From Utricularia gibba (lineage: Eukaryota > Streptophyta > Magnoliopsida > Lamiales > Lentibulariaceae), in the NCBI GenBank assembly GCA_002189035.1, contig NEEC01000019.1:930001-994000 (forward strand): DNA of 64,000 nt. The letters run 5' to 3'. Positions 24,589-35,500 of this stretch are shown piece after piece. Numbering within the stretch: position 1 is the first letter of the stretch; every line of letters starts with the position of its first letter. A program made the translations under genes and the position numbers. Under the pieces are notes generated by a model. The model was not told the origin of the DNA. It saw only the letters and a program-made list of their open reading frames with translations, and made no database searches.

Positions 24589-25829
24589 CGGAATCAAATC
24601 AAAAACCTGGAGACACAGAGAGAGAGAGCTCGCCAACTGTTGCTTCCTTCTCCAGAGCGTAGAAGAAGATGAGATGAAAAGAAGAAGAAAGTGTGTGAAG
24701 TGAAAGTGGGGGAAACAGAGCGCAGAGCTTTAAAGAGAGTGGGTGAGGTGGGCCCCCCACAGTGTGAGCCGCGCCCGTAATCGTCGGCCTGTGGACGGCG
24801 GAGGAAGTAGCCGCCCTTTGCAGAGGCAGCGCCTGAAAACTGGACCAATGGAGACGAACGGGGACCGCTTCCGCTGGGCCGCGGCCGTAAACGCGGCCGC
24901 TTCATAAAGTCCCAGCACACATCTCGGGGCGGTTTTCTTTTCTTTTCCTTTTCTTTTTTTTTCATAATTTTCTTTTTTTCCCATAATTCGGATATAAGAT
25001 TCTGATTCCCACGCACACTCCCAATCGAACAGATACACGACACAAAAGGGTCTAAAAAGTAATTTCACCCCCTCCTTTCTTTTTCCTCTTTCGTTCAGTT
25101 TGACAAGATCCGACTTCCCTTTTTCAGCCTGGGTTTATTTACAGATTTACCCTTAACAGCGAGGCAAGTTAGCAAACTGCACTAGTTCAAGGACTCAAAT
25201 TCCTATTTTTATATTATCGAGGCCAATTTCATAATTATAGATAATGCCCTACCCACCGGACCTGGGTTGACCTACGTGGACCCCCCACGTGTCCGAATCA
25301 TAGACTGCTGACTCCAGGTACCCATTTTGTTATTTTAATGAACAATTTCTTTTTATGTTATTTTAATATATTTATTATTACATTGCAATAATGTCCGAAG
25401 GAACAAGGGACCAGCTAAAAACTAAAAGGAAAATGAAGGCAAATTACAAATGTCAGAGAACCTTATCTTCTTCATGTGCCCAAAACATACGCCAATAATG
25501 TCCGTACTGACACCGACGGACGTGCTTTAACAGAACCGCAAATTGTGCCGCCAAATAATACGTTAATATTAGGAAAATTATTTTAAAAAGAAATGTGTAA
25601 ATTCATTATTTTTTTTTTCAAGAAAAAGGAATAAACCGCATTTATCCATGAATTATGAAAAAAGTAATACGAAATTACAGGCATCAGCCGCCGGGTAGAG
25701 AGAGGATGGTGAATAAAGAGGGAAAAAAAACGAGGACGGGGCCGCCGATCGGAAGAGAGAATATTATTAATCTTCTTCTTCGACGTCTAATTACAGGAGC
25801 ATCGGAAAAGGTGAAACGGAGTCGTCGAT
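24589..25829. other. ERF12 promoter and ERF11 3' region
   Basis: Contains the ERF12 leader (GA-rich near 24610-24640), a GCC-box core AGCCGCC at 24809-24815, and a CACGTG box near 25287-25292, plus a long A+T-rich stretch near 25320-25630. No further gene. Confidence 0.5.
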
Positions 25830-26420
25830 TCAAGGATTCGCTGGCGGAGAGAGGTTAAGATCTAAATTGAGTGGAGATTTCGGCCGATCGGCGACGGCGG
25901 ACGAAGAATCCGACTCGCTTTCAACGGCTGCTTCGGCTAACCGGCGGCATCTCATTCTATTCATCATATCGACGATTTCCTGCCGCGACTCCGCACGGAG
26001 ATGCAGCAACGGCGTTTTCGGTGGCGGAGTTTCAGAGCAGGAGTTAATTTGAGGGAATCGTTGGCGTTGGCTTCCCAGAGTAAGCTCCAGAAGAGGGGAA
26101 TCCGGCGCGGCGGTCTCCACCTCGCTGCTATTGCTAGGGCTACGATTATCGACGAAACAATCATGCCGATCCATCTCGAATCCGGACGGCGGCGGCGGAA
26201 AATTCGTCTTAGCCTTCGGTCCGCGAAATTGGCGCGCGGCGTCGTCGTACGCCTTCGCCGCTTCCTCCGCGGAATCGAAGGTTCCGAGCCAGACACGGCT
26301 CTTCTTGGTTGGATCTCTGATCTCGGCCGCGAACCTGCCCCATGGCCGTTTTCTGACTCCACGAAAATGCGCACCGCCGCCGCCGCTAACCGCCGCCGCA
26401 AGTTTTGGCCTCGAGGCCAT
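25830..26420 (-). CDS. ERF11: AP2/ERF repressor, ERF11/ERF4-like (group VIII)
   Basis: Single-exon gene. From [11 protein letters not shown] (26420) the AP2 domain follows within about 20 residues: [40 protein letters not shown] and [11 protein letters not shown]. Downstream are [11 protein letters not shown] and LLELTLG, blocks typical of group VIII ERFs, and the protein ends with [15 protein letters not shown], a canonical LxLxL/DLNxxP EAR repression motif. The frame extends 14 codons upstream ([10 protein letters not shown]...), so the start could be 26462; the internal Met is favoured by family N-termini. Lying beside an ERF12-like gene on the same strand, it matches the Arabidopsis ERF12-ERF11 neighbours. 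Role inferred: repressor of GCC-box genes in ethylene, JA or ABA responses. Confidence 0.9.
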   Translation of the reverse strand: MASRPKLAAAVSGGGGAHFRGVRKRPWGRFAAEIRDPTKKSRVWLGTFDSAEEAAKAYDDAARQFRGPKAKTNFPPPPSGFEMDRHDCFVDNRSPSNSSEVETAAPDSPLLELTLGSQRQRFPQINSCSETPPPKTPLLHLRAESRQEIVDMMNRMRCRRLAEAAVESESDSSSAVADRPKSPLNLDLNLSPPANP

Positions 26421-27360
26421 CGGATTCGAACGCAATCCGTGGGCTTGTCGGGTTATCATCAAGGACTTGGGCGGAAGCGTAATTTATATATAAAAAGAAT
26501 CGGGATGGGGCTCACGCTCCACGTGGCGCGATGCAGGTGTCGGCGGGGTACGTGGGAAGCCAGAGGACTCTGCCGCTCAGACCTCTGCATGCCCCCGTCT
26601 TGTCCCTCAACTCTCTCTATTACTACATAACGAAGCCCATCTGGACTCTATGGGCTGGGCTGGCCGGCCCATTAAGACGAACTACCAAAACTTGAATATA
26701 TGTGAGGAAGTTAAAAAGAACTTCGAAACGATGTACTATAAATATCGTAAATCCGAACAATTGAATAATATGGTACATGTGTTATTTGTTTGAACAAAAT
26801 TACTTGAATACAATCATACCAGTACTAATACATCGAATTTTGACAAATCTAAAGTAGTGTTCTAAAAAATTTTTGGAAATTGTTTTTACTTTTTAAAATT
26901 ATTTTTTAAAATAAAAATAAAAAGTAAAATTAACAAACTACTTATTTTTTTCAAAAATAACTTTTGTAAGTTTAAAAGTGTTTTTGATAGAATTATTTTT
27001 ACAATTAAAAATGTTCTAAAATAAAATTATTTTTATTTTAAAAAATAGAAATAGATTTTAAAAATTTTTGAGAACACTAATTAAGACTTGTTTAAACAAA
27101 ATGAATACTAGAATGCATGATCTATTAGATTACCCCATAGTTTCAATCCTAAACTATTTTGTGTTTAGAAAACTATTATTTTTTTGTTATAATTTGCGAG
27201 TGAATTCTGTGGTTTAATGTTCTTTTTAAAAAATGTTTTTTAATATTTTTAAAAATGGACTTAAATATTAAAAACGAGGAGCAGCACCATAAAATAAAAT
27301 AAAGAAAGTTAAAACATTCTGATCATGGAACAACAGGGACAAGGTGAAAATCTTGCTGCT
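26421..27360. other. Intergenic, ERF11 promoter to E6-like 3' end
   Basis: GC-rich ERF11 leader to about 26680, then A+T-rich DNA holding a MITE-like element at 26855-27079. No gene seen. Confidence 0.5.
26855..27079. mobile_element. MITE-like element with terminal inverted repeats (~225 bp)
   Basis: Left end TAGTGTTCTAAAAAATTTTT and the reverse complement of the right end TAGTGTTCTCAAAAATTTTT agree at 19 of 20 bases. The interior is non-coding and A+T-rich with self-complementary runs. The outermost TA at both ends could be the target-site duplication. Size, TIRs and lack of ORFs suit a non-autonomous DNA transposon; the superfamily cannot be fixed by eye. Confidence 0.7.
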
Positions 27361-27950
27361 TCAAGGCCAGTTTACATTCTCTGCATTTCTCAGGAACTGG
27401 CCGCCGGTCAATTGATCATCGTTCTGTCCCTCGTTTCCTCCGAAACCCTCAACCTCGGCAACGTATCTGGAATCCACTAAACTGGCCTCGCCCATTCCTT
27501 CCATCTGGGTCGGGTTCCCGTCACCGGCGCCGCCGTTGAAGCTAAAATTTTTTTCAAAACATCGAAGTCTAGTTAAGCCAGTTCACGTATTAAGCTGCTA
27601 AATTGTCCAAATCAGGAGGTACCTGTCGTCGCCGTAGGTTTGCTCCTCGTCGAACTCCAGTGTTTCATTCAGATCTTCTTGCTGCACTTCAGCGCTGTCG
27701 CTCTCGGGGATCTCGTCCTCGGTGCCGGAGGAGGCATCGAATGTATCGTCGCGTTGGGGGAGGAACATGGACTCCTCCTGCTGCTGCGGCGGCATGTGAT
27801 CATCTTCGTCTGTGAGAAGAACGCCCTTGTTGACGGTGCTCGGGGTCTTGCTAAAGAACTGGCTGTCTCTGGAATCAGCAGCCCCAGGAGTTGGAACACG
27901 AACAGAACAAGAAGAACCAGACAAGAGACCTTGTGAAGCATGAGCGCCAT
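27361..27950 (-). CDS. E6-like secreted protein, with an apparent one-base frameshift
   Basis: Two exons: 27950-27623 and 27541-27361. The first frame starts MALMLHKVSCLVLLVLFVFQ, a strong signal peptide. The adjoining frame then carries DSRDSQFFSKTPSTVNKG, the post-signal motif of plant E6-like proteins (RDSQFFSK / REYFSK type), followed by an acidic, Gln-rich region. Exon 2 continues in that second frame with a Gly-rich segment including GMGEASLVDSRY and ends NVNWP, stop at 27361-27363. The two frames do not connect: the switch falls at the GGGG run read from 27885-27882, where one extra G would join them. So this is either a sequence error or a recent pseudogene. E6-like proteins are cell-wall-associated and of unclear function. 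Its place between ERF11 and RLT1 matches an E6-like gene (At1g28400, by memory). Confidence 0.7.
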
Positions 27951-29558
27951 GGATGCTCTGCAGAGATAGAAGGTATCTTCACCCCGAGTAGTTAGTTGGT
28001 AGTTACATATATAGGGCTCCTTTCGCTCTATTGAGGAGGGTAAGTAGGTTATTAAATTTAATTTATTGGGACGTAGGATAAATGAATTTAGTATTGCGAG
28101 ACAAAAAAGTATGTATATCTAAAAAAATGAAGGATAAATCAAATGAATTCATGGAGGTTAAATAGGAGACCGATGATGATATTGTATATTGATTACGGAT
28201 ATGAGAAAAAATGTATTTAAATAAAAGAATCATCATAATTTTACATAACGTATTTTCTTCGAATTGAGAGAACGATGATTGGATATTAGAAGTGGATAAT
28301 ATCATATAAGACGAATGTAGTATTTATCCTTAAGCTCGTATTTGATAATAAAACTATTTTTGGAACTCTCTAGATGAATAAAAATTTACTCTGCGACATT
28401 AGATTAGGTGCCACTCTACAAAGAAGTGCCCAGCAAATTATTGAAGGAATCTAGAGGAGTTGCATGCTTATTATCCTAAAAAAGAGAATTAGAATCAAAT
28501 GTTGATGCCGATTATACCCCTCGGGAGGGACCAATTGAGTTAGTGAGGTGGGGGTGAAAAGGTAAAACACGGCATTTACGAGTATGTGATAATGGAGATC
28601 GGTCTTTAAATTCTTGTGTCGCTTTGCCCACTATACGACACTTAATCCAAACCAATTATTTTCACGTTATTATTTCCCCTATTAAATAGCGGTATAGCCT
28701 CAGTGGAAGGCCACCCCAGTCCTTAATTGTATTATTATTCATTCCTAATAATTAATAAAGAATTAAAGTATTAATGTCATGATCCACACTTTTTTATTAT
28801 ATGATATTATTTGTTTTGAACATTAAAACTGTACAATTTTACATTTTCATCTTTTAAAAAAAATAACCCGTAGAACATTAAAAGAATCTTCAACATTTGT
28901 TCGAGTTTTACTTTAATATCAAATATTACGATTTATACTTTTTTTATATGATATTGTTTGTTTTAAGACATTTAAACTTTACGATTTTAATTTATTTCAT
29001 TTTTTAAAAATGTCTCATATAAGGTTATAAGGATTATCATATTATTACAAAGTCCCATAACTTACAATTAATGTATCATTTATAAGATATGAAAGGTTAA
29101 TTTATATTAAAGATTTCTTTTTTACTCTCACATTCATAATGAAAACAAATTTGTGATTAGGTGAGTAGCTAATGTCATTGTATGAAAGTTTTCAATTCTA
29201 AAGATATAATGAAGAATTATTATTTTTATTTGAATTTTGCAATTCTAAAGGTATTATGTATATTTTAATAATACTTTCTACAATCAAAATATTATAAAAT
29301 ATATTTAATTGTGAAAATTTTAATAGTATTTGATATAAATTCAATTATAAATCAATCAATTGATAATCATTTCATTCTTTTTTTAAAAAATAAATCTCCA
29401 TCTCTCATTTTATTTAATATTTGAATTAAATGCAATATAATTTATTACCTCTATTTCAACATGCTTCTATAAATTATTATCTATATTCTTTAAATTACTT
29501 ATAAACCAAAAAAGGTATAAATCATTGATTTTATGGCAATTTGCAGCGGAGCTCAAGC
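27951..29558. other. Intergenic, E6-like promoter to RLT1 3' end
   Basis: A+T-rich and non-coding. Contains two neighbouring eroded copies of dispersed repeat family 1 (about 28778-28855 and 28928-29010). Confidence 0.5.
28778..29010. repeat. Two tandem copies of dispersed repeat family 1
   Basis: Both copies read roughly TATGATATTRTTTGTTTTRA...TAAACTTTACGATTTTA with a trailing TTTTTAAAAA, about 150 bp apart. Related copies occur near 8845, 10671, 39673, 55391 and 57380. The wording resembles an eroded, C-to-T/G-to-A mutated version of a common plant transposon terminus (TGATATTGTCCGCTTTGG...CACGGTTTTAAAA), from memory. Confidence 0.55.
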
Positions 29559-32500
29559 TCAGGACGCGCCGCCGTGATGATAAAGACTGGGTTTTTGTTC
29601 TTCCGAACTGTTGGGATTGACAACAAGATTGCTCAAAAAATGAGGAATCCGCAATACAGAGACACAAGGGAGGGAAGAGGGAAACAAGGCCACTTGTACT
29701 GCGTACTGCGTCTTCCTCGATTCAATCGCTGTAATCACCGGACACACCGGAGTTTCCTCGTTCCTGGGGCCGATGTCTTCGTCCTCCATTGACTCCCCCT
29801 CGTCTTTGATTTCCTCCGCATTCTCAGCATCGTCGTCGTAGCCGTTTTCGATCTGGGTGTCGTAGCCGCGGCTGCGGTTTGGGGTAAAACTGTAGCCTGC
29901 GGCATCCCACCTTTCAGCGCCGTCCGTACCCGCGTTACCGTTCTCATCGGTGTCACCGGAGTCCGAGGCGTTGCTACTGCCATCGTTCTCAACTAAAGCA
30001 TTTCTAGCGGCCAGCCTTCTGGTTTCTGCTGCAGAGCTTCTTGGCACAGGCACCCCAGTCTTAATAGCATCGTCTTTCTCCCCGAATTCGGGGATTGCCC
30101 TGTTCTCCGATCTCCGCCTCCGGACCGTCCTGCGGCCCGGCCGTGTGCTGCATGCCCTGATAACTTAACACTTCGCTGCGACTCGGTTTGCCGTGACGGG
30201 TCGCTAGCCTTGACGATCCGCCTGCTTGAAGACGCTATCGAGGATACGCCTCGTCTCTGCAACTTGGAATTCGGACGGCCACCTCGTCCATGAGCCATTT
30301 GCCTCGGCTTAAAGCTGCCGGGGGTGGCAAGAAGATGACCCCGACCTTCCTCCTTCGGGACCCCTCTGGTTTCGCGTCCTTTTCATCAACAGAATCATCC
30401 TTCCGTACGTGATTGTAACACACAGACCCATCCAGCTCCAGAAGCCTCAAAGCAACAGCAGCACTCGATTTCGGTAACCATGGAAGGTAACCAGCTGATG
30501 CAAAATAGATAGATTTGCTATCGGAAACACGCAGTGGGTCGCAGTGGCACAACAACTCTTCGGTTGTCTCAAAATCCTTAGAAATATGGTCGCGCCTTAT
30601 GGCGCCCTCGAACTGAGCAAGGACCTGCATTTCAGAACATGTAATCAAATCCAATGGAGGAGGAGGAAGCCCCTGTACACATTACAACTGTCAGCAAGTA
30701 CCTGAAAGAGATCCTCGATGGAAGAGGATTTCTGCATTTCCAAAGCCCAAGTTCTCCTGCGCTCTTCAGTCCATGAAGCATGAAGTGCCTCGAGTGGAAC
30801 AGTAGCCTGCAAAACGGCCATGGTGAACAGGGCAGCAAGGATGCCATACAGGGAAGAAGAAATGCAGGCGCATCTGAACTGAACACATACCTCGAGCAAC
30901 GTTAAGATGGCCTTGATCAATCTGACACGCAGGGGAGAGGAGTTCAACATGGAGCTTCCGGTTTCATCTGCTAAATTACTGTCACTGCTGAATCGCTCAG
31001 AAAGGCTTCCTGTCTGCATTTGGTTGCAGGAGGCACACACGCTGCCTGTGCCATCATAAGTTGTATGGCAAGCATTGCAGATTCCAAACAGAGGTTCACA
31101 CCTCTTAACTTCATGTGCCATGCTATGCAGAACAGAAGGGTTGAAGCATCCCTTGACCATCCATTCCCGTAGATCTTCATTTCTCTTCAAGAGATTAGCT
31201 ACTTCTGTTTCATTCCTTCCAGTATCAACTCTGAAGGAACATGATGATTCCAGCGCATCAAAACTTGATCCACAGACTGCACCATGATGACCATCAAACT
31301 CATCAAGTCTACAATCCACTTCACTAGTTCCTTGCTGGCTCATTTTGTGATAACTGGGAGCATTCCGCCTGTAAATTCTAATGTATTTCTTGAAGCAGTC
31401 CTCGATTTTTTTCAACATGGTATGCAAATGGGATTCCCTAATGCCACGAGTGTCCAACGACGACAAAAGAGCATCGAAAGCCTGCAAAAACATCATACTT
31501 GAGAAGAGCATTTTGATGACATATCACCAGAGGGTGCTTTCAAAAGATTAGAAAATGTCAATTACCTCCACAGAGTCCAGAAGACTCCATCTGCCATCGA
31601 CTGTTTCAACAAAAATTCTTCCTGAACCAGGATCAAGGCACGATGCTGAAGCTACAAACTGCCAATACCGATTCCGCCTCCTATCTTGACCCAAAGGCAA
31701 AGACCTGTAGGCATACTGCTCTTCTGCTATATGGCCTATGTAAGATTTAAGCTGCAAACGTGACTTCTCTGTCATGCACCCATTCTGTTGACCAGGAAAT
31801 ACAGAGAGCCCTGTAAATACATCTTGTGGAAGATTCTCAATGGGAGCATAGAGACTCTCCACCATCACAGATGGATCCTCCTTAGAAGTTGAGGCTGATG
31901 GATTGTATACTCTGTCTTCACCAATGAAAGGACTGATGCCACCTTCTGCTACAGCATTGAAAGAGTCATTGAACTTTGTCACTGTAACTTCCTCCTTCAT
32001 TCTCCGTTTGTCAAGCTGTGCTTCTGCCCACATTTGCTTCTTGAGAGCATTTGATGCATCCATCCTCTCCTGCAAACAGAGATATTATCGAAAATCAAGT
32101 AATAATGAAGGGTGTAAGTTCCTTAGAGTATTCAAAGACAGACCTCAAGAATTACACGAGTTGAGTTTCCTTCATTGGCAATTCCAATTAAAGCAACAAG
32201 AGCATTGAGACGCTCTTCAACTGATAAATCAGAGTAGTCTCCTTCTGTGAGGCCTAACACCCAGGCTTCACCAGATATGCTTTCATCAATCTCAAAACCT
32301 CGATCAGGAGCATACAACCCACCAGTATCTTCACAAGGATAAAGTGAAATATTAGAAAAAAAACACAGATAAAAGTTCTTGCCACATGCAGTAGAAATAT
32401 GGATTTTTTTTTCTAACAAAGATTACCAATGCGAGCTGCATCAACATGCAGCTTGTCTTCAAAATTACTGAAATGGGAACTCGAATCTTTGCATCCACCA

Positions 32501-35500
32501 GATTTCCCAACACTGGCAGTCATAGGGGAGGCATCAAAGTCCACACCTTCAGCAACATCACTGTCAGAATCATCATCCCTTTCTTCATCATCCGCATTTT
32601 GACCAGCTAGTAAAACATTGGCATATTTCTGTATCTTCTCCTTCGCTGCAGAAATGAGTGACGCAGCTTCAGAAGGATCCTTCCTGAATGCAGGGCGTAC
32701 ACAGTATGTTGATGGAGCAACTCTTTCAAAAAGAACTGGATCCCTAGATAATGCAACAGAGATAGAAGCCTCTGGAGTCTTGCTTGTTCTGAGGTCACGA
32801 AGTCCAGATTTCTAGAGAGAGAACATGAAATAAAATTTAGGAAGAAGATTACATTGAATAAGATAAGTAAAATGGACGTTAAAATGTACATATTCACCTG
32901 AATTTTATCTGCAAGGTCAATGACGTTTAGTCCTTTGCTTCCTTCAAGAGCAAGAACATGGTAAGCAGCAAATTTCACAGTCCCTGGAGTTAGTCGGTGT
33001 CTTGATTTACGTTGGAGAGTCAATCCTTTTTCTTGCATCATAGCAAAAGCATTTTCAGCTGCTGAGCCACTCCTCAGGGTGGAAACTACTTCCTCGCAAC
33101 CCTTAGCCTGGAAGATAACAAACGTTCAGCAAAAACGATGAGCAAATATTTTATTACTTGAAAAACTAGTAACCACTACTCAGAGAGAACCCTCTGGTAA
33201 AAAGAGACATGCATCAGCCAGATTTTATTTTCTAGTTATCATAGGGATAAACAGCGGTAAGATCACCTCATCCATCTGATTTACAGAAATATGATTGACA
33301 GCTTTTTTCTTTAACTGTGGACCAAAACCAGCAGAAAGCCCAAACTGCCTGAGAATTTCAGGCCATGTCAGCGGGTTAAGGTACTTCTGCCAATTCCTGA
33401 TGTCAAAACCCCACAAATAACCCTGAAATGGCATTGGACATAGCAGTTTCAGCATGAAATACTATAAAAGACACTTTTTGAAGTACTGCAGGAAGTAATT
33501 ACCCCTTCGACAATACGAGGATGTCCACCTTCAAAGTTTATAGCAGTATACTGATTTGTGCCTGGTCCACCTGAGGGTGTCCTCATTACATCTACGATAT
33601 CTTTGATAATGAGCTTCAGCACAGCAATGTTTATTTCACCAAGCAGTCTTGATTCCTATAAAATACACACAGAAAACTTGAAAGGCAAACAAAAAAAAAA
33701 AAGCAGAATCCAAAAAATATAAAAATCGTAGAACAATCTACAGAAAATGAAGCAGAAGCTTGGGAAGAAGTAGAGGCAGAGATTGACAAAAGAACCCAGC
33801 TCAAGGATTATGACGTTGACTGAAGCCAACTAATTGATATTGAGATACGATAGTCATGGTTAACTTACATTGTCATGAAAAGCTTGCAAGAATTCATCAA
33901 GAGTAAATGGCCAAAGTCCAAGAACATCAGCAAATGTCACACAGAATTTCCACACCTGAAGGGGAATCATTCCATGAAAATACTTTATATGCAATTCCAA
34001 ATCAATGAACATTGAGTGATACCGAGAGGCTTTTAGATTAAAAAATTGCAGCATACCATCAGAAGGTTTCCAACGTTTTTATCTGAATCCAACCATGGCT
34101 TAATGGCAAATGGCTTCCTTAATTGAACAACCCTCGGAGGAAATTGACACAAGGCATCTGGAATACACAATGCTATCATTAGCTCTATTGAGCATTGCTT
34201 ATAGAAGCCAAGTAACAACTAGCACATATCATTTAATCATCAAAACAACTATTTTCAGATACGTAACTTCCAATGTAGAAACAGAATACTACACCTAATG
34301 AAGGACAAGCGAGAGCCATGACATATTAGTTATGAAACTAACAAAAGCACACTATGGTGAAGTGGTTGAGATTCAAACAGCAGAAATTATTACATGCAAC
34401 AAAGCCCATGGAGGTGGTCATTTCTTTCAAAGAGATGCAGATGTTACTTTGACCAGCTATCACAAACCTCGGAAGGAATCAAGATTTTCCAGCGTGTCAT
34501 AATCCATAGAGAAAATCGAAGCTAGGCCATTTCTAGAAGCTGCTAGATCCATCAATTCTAGACGCTCATCCTCTATCAGCCCCATGGATTCTTTGGCAAT
34601 TCTCTGTGCTGCTGCTCTCTCCATTGCAGCCTTCTGTCTTGCTTCTTCCTTCTCCCTGCGATGCTCTTCCTTTTGCTTCCTTCTTTCTGCCTGAATAGCA
34701 CAAAATAGAAAGAGGAATGAACTTAAAACAGAATAAGGTCAACTCAAAAGACAAATCAGAGACTAGAAGAGCTGGCAGAAAATACTCTCAGCTGTTCTTT
34801 CTGCATGATTTTCTCTCTCCGCTCTATTTCACGTCTTTCCTCACGCTGCAGTCTCTCTTCCTGCCTTTGCTGCTCTTTCATGATTCGCTGCTCCTCTTTC
34901 CGTCTTTCACGATGTAGTCTTTCCTTTTCTTTTCGTAATTGCTCATCCCTCTGTTAAAAAAAAGGAGGAATGAACCAATATAATCAGGTTCAAAAATACA
35001 CATCTGCATACACATATTTTTTATGGGCACATATACATGTCATTACATGTGTCCAACTGCTTCTTCACCAATAGTAAATAAAGAAAATTGCCAACCTTTC
35101 GCCTTAGCTGGTCTTGCTTTTCAATTTCTTTACGAATTTTCTTTTCGTTGGCTTGATGAACATCTTTCCCCGTTCTAGTTTCATCACCCTATACAAAATA
35201 ATTGAAATAGATGCATTTTCAAGGAAGGACTAGAGCATAATATTATAACAATGCAGCATATTTAATCCTAGAGGTACCTTGCGCTTCCTTGCTAAATGCA
35301 AATCATCACCATTGTTTGCATTCAAATCTTCTGCAGAAGCTGAAGGAAACTGCAGCTGCTTCCCTCTTGCAGCATATGCATCAACGCATGTTTCCTGGCC
35401 TTCAGCAGCAGGTTCAAGCGACAAAGACCTATCTTCTTGCATAAGTGACAAATGCTTCGGGCATGAAACACCAAGTTCAAGATCATCCATGTAAGATTGG

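Noticed and set aside
24594..25068. Minus-strand ORFs of 149 and 112 aa upstream of ERF12
   Set aside because: Low-complexity Lys/Glu and Arg/Pro runs from the promoter and leader; no conserved domain.
26001..26630. Plus-strand 209-aa ORF
   Set aside because: Antisense shadow of the GC-rich ERF11 coding region; no family similarity.
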